DNA of 64,000 nt, taken from Pyrenophora tritici-repentis. Its lineage: Eukaryota > Ascomycota > Dothideomycetes > Pleosporales > Pleosporaceae. The DNA is taken from NCBI RefSeq assembly GCF_003171515.1, contig NC_089394.1:1860001-1924000 (forward strand), written 5' to 3'. The translations under genes were made by a program, and so were the position numbers. This document shows, piece after piece, positions 11,161-21,800 of this stretch (position 1 is the first letter of the stretch; every line of letters starts with the position of its first letter). The notes beneath the pieces are model-generated. The model did no database searches. It was given only the letters and a program-made list of their open reading frames with translations, and was not told the origin of the DNA.

Positions 11161-11605
11161 TTATTTTATAAGTGTCTTATAGTAATGTGTAGTATGCTCT
11201 ATTATCTCCTAAGGGATAGTACTCTATTCCTTATAATCTCCTCTCTTTTTTTTAATTCTTCTTATTATCTCCTCTACTATTACTACCTCTTCCTTTACTC
11301 TTCTCTCTCTTCTTTACTACTTCCTTATAATCCCCTAGGGAATCTGCGCCTTTTTCCCTTCTTTATTTAGCTCTCCGCTAAGCACTTAAGCGTAGTTTAT
11401 TAGGTTCGCCCCTCTAAAAGTTACTAAGTAGGTAGCCTTACTTATCTCTATAGGGTTTAGAGAACTTAAGCTAGCTATCTAGAGCCTAGGCATCTTCTAT
11501 ATATTCTTTTAGTTCCTAAGAGTAGACTATATACCTTTCCTACTCAACTAGGTACTAGATCTTTTTCCCTTAGCTATATCTTCTTTCTCTAATAATGTCT
11601 TCTAC
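11161..11605. repeat. Degraded TA-rich repeat DNA, origin unclear
   Basis: Pyrimidine- and TA-rich sequence without a supportable gene. Reverse-strand reading gives chromodomain-like fragments at best and may be the far 3' end of the reverse-strand Gypsy remnant that continues at 12104. That is tentative. Confidence 0.3.
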
Positions 11606-11797
11606 TGTCGGATCGTGAGTATCGGTAGAGACGTCGGCTGCTGGACACTTCGGCCCGACTTCGGCCCACCTTGCGCAAGAGCTTAGGTATACCTTCGTAG
11701 CACCTATGTTCGTAGATATCAATTAGAACCACCGAACAGAATGCATTCCTAGTTATCGTTATTTCCCTTTACGCACTTAGTGCAAAGCCAACCAACA
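11606..11797. mobile_element. Solo LTR (family L1), 192 bp, TSD TCTAC
   Basis: Begins TGTCGGATCG and ends CCAACCAACA (TG...CA), flanked by TCTAC at 11601-11605 and 11798-11802. It is GC-richer than its surroundings and shows little CpA-to-TpA change. No internal coding. Confidence 0.85.
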
Positions 11798-11902
11798 TCT
11801 ACTATCTATCTCTCCTCTAGTCGTCTATCTACTAATTTAATAATAACAAAAGGTCTCTCTTTATCTAGGGCTTATCCTAGGAGGGGGTTACCTAGGTAGA
11901 GT

Positions 11903-12098
11903 TGTCGCGGAAATGGACTTGATGTTGGACGTCGGATGATCACGTGATCGGATCGCGTCTTTGAGACTCCGGATCCGTGCCAAGGGACTGACCCATCATG
12001 TACAAATACCGGACCAGCCGTCTGATCTTTCTGATCCTTAGAGCAATCAATGATCCCACTCTTGAACGAATCTGATCGGTGTCATCCCAACTATCATA
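11903..12098 (+). mobile_element. Solo LTR-like repeat (family L2), 196 bp, TSD AGAGT
   Basis: Begins TGTCGCGGAAATGG and ends CAACTATCATA, flanked by AGAGT at 11898-11902 and 12099-12103. Other copies: 16334-18385 (split), 27701-27896, 61884-62081 and 63460-63659. The termini are TG...TA rather than TG...CA. It is nearly unmutated inside RIP-degraded host sequence. Confidence 0.85.
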
Positions 12099-12720
12099 AG
12101 AGTTAAATATAGTCTGCGTAGAAAACATCGTAAATACCTAATAGCGTGTTTAACAAGACTACGTAAGGGGAGATTACTTCTCGTACCTTAAATAAGGCAC
12201 TCTTCTAGTCTAGCTTCTTACTTAGGCGCCTATTTAATAGGCTATAGCTATATTATAGCTATATCTTATCTCTTACTTTTCGGGCTAGAGACTCTTATTA
12301 GTAATAGTTAGCCTGCTATTCCTATTCTTACTAGGCCTCTACTATCCTCGCTTATACGTAGGCAAAGATATCCTTAAACTTCTTAACTATAGCTATAGTA
12401 GACGCGTCTAGTTAGTAGAGATAATATTCTAGTTATTTAGCTATATAGTTCGCTTCTTCTTAGATAGGGTCTACGTCGTACCTATACTATAGGAAGAAGA
12501 GGCTTACGCCTATAGAGGTTGCGTTCTATCCCTTAATTACTATCTAGGCTATTAGGTAAAGCTTAGCCTAGTCCTTCCAGTCCTAGTAGATATACGCTCT
12601 TAAGTAGGTTTCTATAGTACTATTTATCCTCTTTATAGATCTATTAGTCTAAGAGTAGTAGGCCGTTAAAACTATCTACTTAATCCCTAGCTAGTTATAC
12701 ATTATAACCTAGAGATTACT

Positions 12721-12926
12721 TGTTGATACGGCTAAGGTATCGGAATCACCTTCGTTGCAACGAGTTGAAATGATTGTGATTGTTCTTGTTTTTCTATGGA
12801 GGTGGAGGGAGGTCGGCAGTAAGGCAGCAGCTAGAGCTCGGACCACACGGCTTAGTCAGCCGTGTAATCCAAGCTCGTGCATGCAGCAACCCGCTGCCTT
12901 ATCTACCGCAGGTTCGATTCCCAACA
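12721..12926. mobile_element. Solo LTR-like insertion (family L3), 206 bp, TSD TTACT, with large hairpin and tRNA-like B box
   Basis: Begins TGTTGATACGG and ends GATTCCCAACA, flanked by TTACT at 12716-12720 and 12927-12931. It carries three concentric stems: TAAGGCAGC 12820-12828 with GCTGCCTTA 12893-12901 (perfect); GAGCTCGGA 12834-12842 with TCCAAGCTC 12868-12876 (one mismatch); ACACGGCT 12845-12852 with AGCCGTGT 12858-12865 (perfect, 5-nt loop). GGTTCGATTCC at 12911-12921 matches a pol III B box. It is free of RIP. It may be a solo LTR with an RNA structure or a tRNA-derived short element. Confidence 0.75.
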
Positions 12927-13016
12927 TTACTCGTAAACTAGCTTCCGCAGTTAGACACTATTACGTCTAGGAACTAGTAGTACGCTATAACCTTATTAAT
13001 ATAGGATTAGGCTATA

Positions 13017-15026
13017 ACGTGGATGGCAAGCGAGTGGGCCACCCCACCAACTTTTTGCATCTACCTAACTTCAATCAATTATGGCTCCACCAAAACAATC
13101 CCAAAACCCTTCTTATGAAGCTGATATACAGCTAGCTATCTCAGCTACTACCCAAAACTAGCTCCAGTCTAATAGAGACGCTGCGCGGACATTTGAAGTC
13201 GCCCGAATGACACTCACGCGCCGACGCGCTGGTATACCTGCACGACGCGATTGCTAGCCTAACTCAAGGAAGCTTACCCTGAGAGAAGAGGAGGTGATTA
13301 TTAGCTATATACTTCACCTAGATCAGCGCGGGTTTGCGCCTACCTACGCAGCTGCACGCGATATGGCTGATAAGCTGCTAGCTGCGCGCGGCGCTGGCTA
13401 GGTTAGGCAGAAGTGGCCAGCCAACTTTGTTAAGCGTACAGACAGTCTTCGGACGTGTTTTAACCGAGCGTACGATAGGCAGAGAGCTATGTGTGAGGAT
13501 GCGACATTAATAAAGAGGTGGTTTAAGCTTGTAGAAGAGATAAAGGCTGAGCAGGGTATCTGCGATGAGGACGTCTACAACTTTGATAAAGCTGGCTTTA
13601 TAATGGGCAAGATTACAACGCAGCTGGTTATAACTGTCGAGACGCGGTAAGAGCCTTCACTAGTATTCACGGTGAATCAGGCTTCCCGTGCTCTGATTGG
13701 CCAGGCACTGATTAGTCAGCTGCTCCGTGCGCGCACCATAGATATTCTCACTCCTCCCGTAGCTCCAATACAACAAGTTCGCACACGTTTTCTCCACCTT
13801 CATCAATAACAGGATTAGAGAGAAGAGGCCGGCGGAAGAGTATTCAGCTAGGCGATCGCGAGTGGGTAACGCTGATTGCTGCCATCAGCGCTGGTGGCTA
13901 GTTAGTGCCACCGTTCCTCCTCTTCGCTAGTCAGTACCACCTATCAGCGTGGTATAAGGAGGATATCCTACGCGACTAGGCGATCGCAGTCAGCGATAAT
14001 AGCTGGACGAATAATAAGCTTGGAGTTAAGTAGCTAAAGCACTTCAACGCTCACACGCAGGCTCGTACTATAGGCGCGCGTCGCCTGCTTATTATTGATG
14101 GCCATAGGAGCCACTAATCTCTAGAGTTCTAGGAGCTCTGTAAGGAGAATAATATCTATACGCTCTATATGCCTCCTCACTTATCTTACCTACTCTAGCC
14201 ACTTGATGTTGGCTGCTTCTCGCTATTAAAGCGCGCGTATAGCCGTGAGGTGGAGAGCCTTATACGCAACCACATCAACTATATCACCAAGCTAGAGTTT
14301 CTGCCTGCGTTTAAGGCTGCGTTTGATCGAGCGTTCACGCCAGCTAATATCTACTTAGCCTTCTGCGGCGCAGGCCTTGTTCCTCTATAACTAGAGGCTG
14401 TTCTATCAAAGCTAGATGTACAGCTGCGTACACCTACTCCTCTAGCAGCTCTACCAGATGCTCCCTAGGTAGCTTAAACGCCGAGCAACGCGCGTGAGCT
14501 TAAGGCTCAGTTAAGCCTTATACGTAAGCGCGTGCGCTAGCATAAGAGCTTATCACCAGCTTCGATTATTAAGGCGATTAACTAGCTGAAGAAGGGCGCT
14601 AAGGTGATGATGCTGTCTGCTAAGCTAATGCGCGATTAGATCTCTAGTCTTAAGAAGGCTAACAGCGCAGCCTCAGCGCGTAGGCAGCGCTCTAAAAGGC
14701 GTATACAGAAGCATGGAGTACTCACAAAGGGAGCTAGAGAGGATATACTAGCTCAAAATGAGGCTGACCAGCAGATTGCTCATAAAGAGCGTTAAGGAGG
14801 AGCGCGATTAGGCCTTAGCCAGCGGGCTCAAAGGCGCTGCACCAGGTGCAAGGAGACTGGGCACAACTCGCGCACATGCAACACTAATACTCTTAATATA
14901 GAGTAATCTACTGTATCAATATCTAGCAATAATATTATCGCGTTGTTGAGATAAGTCGCTTTGAAATTACAAAAGTTGGTGGGGTGGCCCACTCGCTTGC
15001 CTGGCCCACTCGCTTGCCATCCACGT
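13017..15026 (+). mobile_element. Pogo/Fot-type DNA transposon, subfamily B, RIP-degraded, with nested solo LTR
   Basis: Terminal inverted repeats start ACGTGGATGGCAAGCG, with TA duplications at 13015-13016 and 15027-15028. The transposase pseudogene runs from ATG 13081 to TAA 14904-14906 with many TAG/TAA codons. It aligns by eye along its whole length with the intact copy at 16592-18244, including the C-terminal zinc knuckle. The right terminus carries the 17-bp unit GGCAAGCGAGTGGGCCA twice, the left only once. It inserted into the reverse-strand Gypsy remnant. Confidence 0.9.
13635..13805. mobile_element. Solo LTR (family L4), 171 bp, TSD ATAAC
   Basis: Begins TGTCGAGACGCGG and ends CCACCTTCATCA, flanked by ATAAC at 13630-13634 and 13806-13810. 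It splits the pogo-B transposase at the position of GAERRGRP in the intact copy. Unmutated by RIP. Confidence 0.85.
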
Positions 15027-16471
15027 TAGTATAAGTAGTAATATTAGTAAAGGGAATTAAGATAAGGTCCTTACTTAGCCTATCTATTACTACTATTAGG
15101 TTAGTATACCTATTACTTTCTAAGAGGTTAGTAATAAAGATTATAAGGACTTTCTTCTAGATCTAGTCTAGTAGTAAGAGGGGTTAGAGGAGCTTTCTCT
15201 TTATCTTTCTTTAGGGTTTCAATCGTCTATATACGCTATAGTTCTATATAAATATCTAAATATTAGGGAATTTTCCCAGCTAAAAGTAGTTACGCATTAG
15301 AATAGCGTATATATTCTCCTTGCCTAGGTAACCTACGCTAGGTGAATTATAGGTTTCCGCGATAAGACGTATATAGAGGATTAGGTTATTAGGGACCTAT
15401 TTGCGGTTTTAGTAGCAAAGTCTACCTTAATTATCTAATAAGTATTCCGCTAGTAAGACCTTTGAGTTTAAGTCTAGGAGAAATTTCCGCTATTAGAGCT
15501 GTAGTGCCGTCTAGGCCTTTTAGTATACTAGGTCCTCCGTAGCTGCCGAGTCTTAGAGTTCCTCTATAGGTGTCTCCTCTTCTCCTTCTTTAGCGGGTGT
15601 AGCTAACACCTATATTTATTACTTATCTAGGTCTAAGGCTTTTTACTATAGAGATATCTTTAACATCTCTGTATTATTATAGCTAACTAAGAGTAGCTAA
15701 GCCTTAAGTCCTTATAAGGCTTTTACATTTACTTCCTCCTTATATTTGTCCTCGTCTAATAGCTAGCTTACTAGTTTAAGTAGCTAGAACTTTTAAGATG
15801 TCTTATAGTTATTATCTACATCTACTAGTATATCCTCCTCTTTCTATAATAGGGTATTAGCCTTACTATTAACGTTCCTTAGCCTATACTAGAACGTTAG
15901 GTTAAAATAGCTAAGCAGTCTAGCCTACCTTACGTAGCGTTCTAAAAGTAGTCTAGTAGTGTAGAATTACTCTAGATTCTTATAATCTATGCTCTAATAA
16001 CCTAGAAGCTCTAAACTCTTTTAAGTTTAGTGTTCTATTTAGTCAGCCAGTTAATTATTATAAGTAACTCTTTATTATAGATTATGTAGTTACTCTTCGC
16101 CTTAGTGTTTTTAGCTAAGAAGTAGGCTACTATTTAGAGGAGTCTATCCTCTCTATACTAGGATAGAACTCCTCCCGTTGCCTATCTAGAGGCATCGCAC
16201 TCTAGTACCGTCTTAGGTTCTAGGTTAAAGTTCGCGAGCGATAGAAATACTATAAAAGCTGCTTTTAGCTTCTTAAAGGCCTCCTTCTACTTAGGTCCTT
16301 ATAAGAACGTAGTTCCTTTACCTATAAGGCTCGTGTCGCGGAAAAGGACTTGATGTTGGACGTCGGATAATCACATGATCGGATTGGGTCGTTGAGACTC
16401 CGGATCTATGCCAAGGGACTAGTCTATTATGTATAAATACCGGACTAGCCGTCTAATCTTTCTGATCCTTA

Positions 16472-18325
16472 ACATGATCCATGGGCGAGCGGCGCACACG
16501 GGCGAGCGGCGCACCCCACCAACTTTTGCAACTTTAAAGCGATGCATCTCAACAACGCGATAATATTATTGCTAGATATTGATACAGTAGATTACTCTAT
16601 ATTAATAGTATCAGTCTTGCATGTGCGCGAGTTGTGCCCAGTCTCCTTGCACCTAGTGCAGCGCCTTTGAGCCCGCTGGCTGAGGCCTGATCGCGCTCCT
16701 CCTTGACGCTCTTCATGAGCAATCTGCTGGTCAGCCTCATTTTGAGCCAGTATATCCTCTCCAGCTCCCTTTGTGAGTACTCCATGCTTCTGTATACGCC
16801 TTTTAGAGCGCCGCCTACGCTCTGAGGCTGCGCTATTGGCCTTCTCAAGACTAGAGATCCGATCGCGCATCAGCTCAGCAGAGAGCATCATCACCTCGGC
16901 GCCCTTCTTTAGCTGGTCAATCGCCATAATAATTGAAGCTGGTGATGAGCTCTTGTGCTGGCGCACGCGCTCACGTATTAGGCTTGACTGAGCCTCAAGC
17001 TCACGCGCGTTGCTCGGCGTTTGAGCTACCCAGGGAGCCTCTGGCAGAGCTGCTGGAGGAGTAGGTGTACGCAGTTGTACATCTACCTTTGATAGAACAG
17101 CCTCTGGTTGTAGAGGAACAAGGCCTGCGCCGCGGAAGGCTGAGCAGATATTGGCTGGCGTGAACGCTTGATCAAATGCTGCCTTGAACGCTGGCAGAAA
17201 CTCTAGCTTGGTGATGTGGTTGATGTGGTTGCGCATAAGGCTCTCCACCTCACGGCTGTACGCGCGCTTCAATGGCGAGAAGCAGCCAACATCAAGTGGC
17301 TGGAGTAGGTGAGATGAGTGAGGAGGCATACAGAGCGTATGGATATTGTTCTCCTTGCAGAGCTCCTGGAACTCTAGAGATTGGTGGCTCTTATGGCCAT
17401 CAATAATAAGCAGGCGACGCGCGCCTACACTACGAGCCTGCGTGTGAGCGTTGAAGTGCTTTAGCCACTCAACTCCAAGCTCATTATTCGTCCAGCCATT
17501 ATCGCTGACTGCGATCGCCCAGTCGCGTGGGATCTCAGCTTCCTTATACCAGGCTGATAGGTGGTACTGGCCAGCGAAGATGAGGAACGGTGGGACTGAC
17601 CAGCCAGCAGCGCTGATAGCAGCGATCAGCGTTACCCACTCGCGATTGCCTGGCTGAATACTCTTCGGCCTGCCTCTCCTCTCTGCTCCTGTTATAACTA
17701 GCTGCGTTGTAATCTTGCCCATCATAAAGCCAGCTTCATCAAAGTTGTAGACGTCCTCATCGCAGATACCTAGCTCAGCCTTTGTCTCTTCTACAAGCTT
17801 AAACCACCTCTTTATTAATGTTGCATCCTCACAAAGAGCTCTCTGCCTATCGTACGCTTGGTTGAAACACGTCCGAAGACTGTCTGTACGCTTAACAAAG
17901 GTAGATGGCCAGTTGACTCCAACCTGCTCTCCACCACGCGCAGCCAGCAGCTTATCAGCCATATCACGTACAGCTGTGTAGGTAGGCGCAAATCCACGCA
18001 GATCTAGCTGAAGTATATAGCTAATAATCACCTCCTCTTCTCTCTGGGTAAGCTTCCTTGAGTTGGGCGGGCAATCGCGTCGGGCAGGTATACCAGCGCG
18101 TCGGCGGCGGAGCGTTGTTTCGGCTACGTTGTAGACTACTGCAGCAGTACGGGTACCTTGGATCTGGTGCGCATTAATAGATGAGATAGCAAGCTGAATA
18201 TCTGCTTCATTTGATAGTAATTGAGTAGCGCTGCGTTGAGCCATTGTAGATTAAGATCAGTAAGGTGAGTAAAGTTGGTGGGGTGCGCCGCTCGCCCGTG
18301 TGCGCCGCTCGCCCATGGATCATGT
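16472..18325 (-). mobile_element. Intact pogo/Fot-type DNA transposon, subfamily A, 1854 bp
   Basis: Terminal inverted repeats begin ACATGATCCATGGGCG and are flanked by TA at 16470-16471 and 18326-18327, inside an L2 repeat. Each terminus carries a 17-bp-period doublet (GGGCGAGCGGCGCAC repeated) followed by CACCAACTTT. It encodes one uninterrupted transposase. It shows none of the RIP damage of its neighbours, so it inserted recently or escaped RIP, and it is a candidate active element. Confidence 0.93.
16592..18244 (-). CDS. Pogo/Fot-type DDE transposase with C-terminal zinc knuckle
   Basis: A 550-residue transposase that would cut and paste the surrounding element at TA dinucleotides. The N-terminal region (about residues 1-60, helix-turn-helix, arginine-rich RRRRAG) and residues about 65-130 (CENP-B-like second HTH) should bind the termini. 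The catalytic triad is visible: D169 in YNFDEAGF, D282 in [10 protein letters not shown] and D318 in LLQPLD, i.e. DD35D spacing. The C terminus has a basic region ([13 protein letters not shown]) and a CCHC knuckle C529-X2-C532-X4-H537-X4-C542. Start at 18244 is 81 bp inside the element end, matching the ATG at 28177 in the degraded sister copy. No intron. Related but decayed copies lie at 13017, 26569, 28096, 30410 and 52444. Confidence 0.95.
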   Translation of the reverse strand: MAQRSATQLLSNEADIQLAISSINAHQIQGTRTAAVVYNVAETTLRRRRAGIPARRDCPPNSRKLTQREEEVIISYILQLDLRGFAPTYTAVRDMADKLLAARGGEQVGVNWPSTFVKRTDSLRTCFNQAYDRQRALCEDATLIKRWFKLVEETKAELGICDEDVYNFDEAGFMMGKITTQLVITGAERRGRPKSIQPGNREWVTLIAAISAAGWSVPPFLIFAGQYHLSAWYKEAEIPRDWAIAVSDNGWTNNELGVEWLKHFNAHTQARSVGARRLLIIDGHKSHQSLEFQELCKENNIHTLCMPPHSSHLLQPLDVGCFSPLKRAYSREVESLMRNHINHITKLEFLPAFKAAFDQAFTPANICSAFRGAGLVPLQPEAVLSKVDVQLRTPTPPAALPEAPWVAQTPSNARELEAQSSLIRERVRQHKSSSPASIIMAIDQLKKGAEVMMLSAELMRDRISSLEKANSAASERRRRSKRRIQKHGVLTKGAGEDILAQNEADQQIAHEERQGGARSGLSQRAQRRCTRCKETGHNSRTCKTDTINIE

Positions 18326-18385
18326 TAGAGCAATTAATGATCCCACTCTTAAACGAATCTAATTAGTGTTATCCTAACTATTATA

Positions 18386-18667
18386 GTTATAAGCCCGGCG
18401 TTTAAAGATTACAGTATTAATTCTCCCTGCGCACCTTTTACGTTGGTTACACGATTAGGTTATTGCTCCGTTTATCTCTCTCTATTTATTACTTCTGTTC
18501 TCGTTAAGTCTATTAATTAATCCTAAGATAAGAAGGACTATTATAGATTATAACCCTAAAATTCTAGCACCTAATATTATCCTACATACCCACAAGGACT
18601 AGCACCTATAGTTCCCGCTACTTAAGAAATACTCGCGCGATCGCGGAGTCTAGGAATATATTAACCT
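18386..18667 (+). repeat. Degraded retroelement sequence upstream of Copia-1
   Basis: RIP-degraded sequence forming the left flank of the Copia-1 target site AACCT. It is probably the 5' part (LTR or leader and start of gag) of the older Copia-2 that resumes at 23984. No frame is assignable with confidence. Confidence 0.45.
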
Positions 18668-18883
18668 TGTCAGATAATAGCACTGTTGAAGATGAGAGCG
18701 TACAGACGCTGGGTTAGACTAGTGCGACCCGGCATCTGTGAGAGCCAATCGGATCACAGGAAGGCTTGGCACCCCCTAGGTGTGCCCACAACCGTAGACA
18801 GAACCAAGACACAATTAATCATCAATATTATCACGATTATTACCTATTTCATCAGTATTCTAGATAAGAGTGAATATCTAACA
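18668..18883 (+). repeat. Copia-1 5' LTR
   Basis: Starts TGTCAGATAATAG and ends ATATCTAACA. Compared with the 3' LTR, its C/G-to-T/A changes cluster in the last ~70 bp next to the internal region. Confidence 0.92.
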
Positions 18884-21800
18884 ATTAAGAGTCTCACTAC
18901 CTTTACCTACTTACCAAAATGACCACATTTACCACCCGCGACGCGACCGTGACTTTACGCGACTAATCAGACTACACTAGATAGATGCTGTAACTATAAG
19001 CGCGTTGCGTAGCGCACAATATTTAGGATAAGATTAACCTAAAATCTACTACTCAGCCCCTTCGGGAGCTAAAAGACATTAGAATCCTAGTATTCGCTAA
19101 CTACTAAGCAGCTGCTGGCATCGGAGAACTAGAGCGCCTAAGCGAGCTGTCTAGCAGCGGGCAAAAGGCATTTAAAGAAAATCTTGAGTACTATCGTATG
19201 TCGATAGAGTAGTACAAGAGCGACCGACACCGGTACGAAAAGAAGCAATTAAGCTTCTAATATATTATAACCTTAATTTAATTAAGCGTGTCACTACACC
19301 TACTACGCACATGCTGTCTCCTAGATAAGACATTACGCGAGTAGATTGCTAACCTACAACTAACTATTGGGGTTAATAACGAGACTAAGAAAGACCGAGC
19401 ACGCGAGCGCTATCTTGCGGCCCTACAGCCTATAAGAAGCGCGGCGCAATAGGACACGTGGCTGGCTGAGTATAACTAAGCCGCAACCTACGCGGAGACG
19501 TATAATGTCCCTAAGCTATCCTAGCTTAGCACAACAACAAAAGACTTCCTAGCAGCTATTAATAAAACTGCGCCTATATAGGCTACTAATTTTTAGGATA
19601 ATAGTCGTGGGGCAGTAGACATAAGCTAGAAAGAGATAATAAAACGGTTCTAAGAGCATATAATAGTAAACTATCCCCTTAGGTTAAGAAAGTATAAAGC
19701 AGCTATAGCAGCTTACGATAGACTATATAGATTAACTCTTGCTAGCAGTGAATCTAACTAGGAGCTATTAAGGACGCCTTATAGTTCGAAATCCGCGCTA
19801 TTAATAAGAATAAAACTAGGGCAGACCTCGCTAACAACGTACTAGGGACGTCCTCGTAAACAACGCCGAACTAGGGTAGACCCTAATACTAACGTACAAG
19901 CTAGAAACACAAAGTCTACGCTTAAGAGATTTTTAAAACAAGACTCTTTCACTACTACTAGAGTACAATACTAAGCATGTAGATAACATTATAGCATTAG
20001 AATATACTTTTATCTCTACCTAGAAACTGCCCTAAAATAGTAGCAACCTAATAAGATAATAAGCGAGCTTATTAAGTTCAAACGCATATATAATTTATTA
20101 TTTTAAGGGCTAATCCGCGGACAAAGTAGACCCCGTACTCGCACACTAGTGCTAAAGCAATTATATACACAAACCCTAGATCTCTCTTAGTTACTAATTA
20201 AATAACTAGAAGGCTAAAAGGTTACGGACGTAGACGCCGCGCTTACTACTATCGCACGGAGTAGGACAGCTAAGCACACGTACCCTCTCGCACGATTATT
20301 TATTCTCGATTTAGGAGCGACATACTACATCACAAACGATCCCGACCGTGTATATAACTACCGCCCGTTATTATTAGGAGACTATATATAGGCTAGTAGC
20401 ATAAGGATTTAGATACAAGGATACGAGTCTATAGATATAACTCTATAACACTAGCAAGGGATAATAAAGCTAGCACTGCGCGACGTAGTAATCTGCCTAG
20501 AGATCGTATATAACCTAGTATCCTTCCGCCTGCTATAGCAGAGAGGAATCTAGTAGGATACTAAGTTAAACCTAACTAACCTATAAAGACTAAGCAACTA
20601 AGTTATTAGTAACCTCTTAGAAAATTTTAGCTAGTAGATATTAGAGTATAGTCCTCTAGCCTAGGTATTTGTCTACACAAAAGCCATCACAACACGCACG
20701 CAGCGAGGACTAAAGAAGGCCTTAGCGATGCTATAGCACAAGAGACTTAGCCACCTAGGACTAGTAGCAATCGAGCATCTCGTGCAGTAGTCTAAGGGGG
20801 TGCGAGTTTAAGAGGTAACGATAGTACAATGCGACTCCTGCGGAAGAGCTAAGTTTAAGAGACAGATACGACGCCTACCGCGAACAAACGACGAAGGCCT
20901 AGAAGAGTAACTTGCTATCGAGTTCTATACATACAAAGTCTAGGCGATTATAAAAGAGAAGAGCTAAATGCTTATTACTAATCGTTTCTTAGGCCTCTAA
21001 TAATACCTATACTTTACTAATAGCTAGATAGCTAAGTCTATTATCTAGCTGCTTATAACTTTCTTCTTATTTATAAAGAACTATTACAATATATCCGTTA
21101 AGACTATAGAGTCTAACAACAAGATCACAGCTATTAAGCTAGATATTAAGCGATAGCTAGCAATATAAGGCATTAGAGTCGAGCCCTTAGCCTTAGACAC
21201 ATAGGCACAAAACAGTAGAGCCGAGCGCTTAGGGGGTGTAAATAAGGAGAAGGCACGCGTAATACCACTTGACGCTAATCTCTCTTAGGAACTATAGCTA
21301 GAAATTACTTAAGCCGCAGTCTATCTCTATAATAGAACCCTAAACTATAACAATTACTAGAAGACACTATACGAAGTCTTCTTCACACGAGTAGCTTTTA
21401 GCAATAGAATAGTTATATCTCGCTAAAAACTAAACCTTACTTATCTTAAGGTATATAGCTATAAAGCTTTCGCTATAATAAACGACACCTACAAAGGAAA
21501 GTCTCGTCTACAACGCCTCGACCTAAAGGCATAGATTAGATACCTAGTTAGATACTAATTACTAAATATCTATTATATCTAGATACCCTTACTTACTAAA
21601 GTGATTAGCACTAGAGACGTTATATTTAATAAAAACTTAGTATTCGACGGCAAGACTAAAGACTTAATAGATAGCCTTATATACAGTACGCTAGAAGAAA
21701 TTGCGATATATATAAGGACTATCGAGCAGCCAACACTATCGCAGCAACTAGAGACGGAGTCCTTCTACGAAGATAGTCTACTAGAGGAGTCACTCGCTTA

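Larger units (their letters stand above)
12104..16333 (-). mobile_element. Gypsy-type retrotransposon remnant, reverse strand, RIP-degraded and interrupted
   Basis: Read on the minus strand from 16333 leftward, the frame shows the RT-RNase H junction (AFKKLKAAF, ECDAS, KELL, NWLTK) at about 16330-16040. It then gives the integrase segment LIVVIDRLSKD near 15060. The integrase core resumes left of the pogo insertion (VIAYY-FLDVIVSNCGS-FTS at about 13010-12935) and continues after the L3 LTR (NSTIETYLRAYI, about 12620). Many codons are TAG/TAA in CAG, TGG or CAA positions, as expected from RIP. It is truncated at 16333 inside RT by the L2 repeat. Insertions at 12721-12926 and 13017-15026 interrupt it. 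Confidence 0.8.
16334..18385 (+). mobile_element. L2 repeat split by the intact pogo transposon
   Basis: The left part 16334-16471 and right part 18326-18385 join at a TA to give a full L2 repeat. Several CpA-to-TpA changes distinguish it from the 11903 copy. No matching 5-bp TSD is visible (GCTCG versus GTTAT), so one flank has probably been rearranged. Confidence 0.8.

Noticed and set aside
11185..11370. Small hydrophobic protein of 61 aa
   Set aside because: Low-complexity L/Y/S frame in pyrimidine-rich RIP DNA; no start context or family signal.
12811..12926. A tRNA gene
   Set aside because: A B-box match and hairpins are present, but the T-arm does not close, no acceptor stem or anticodon arm fits, and the segment is inside a TG...CA insertion with a TSD.
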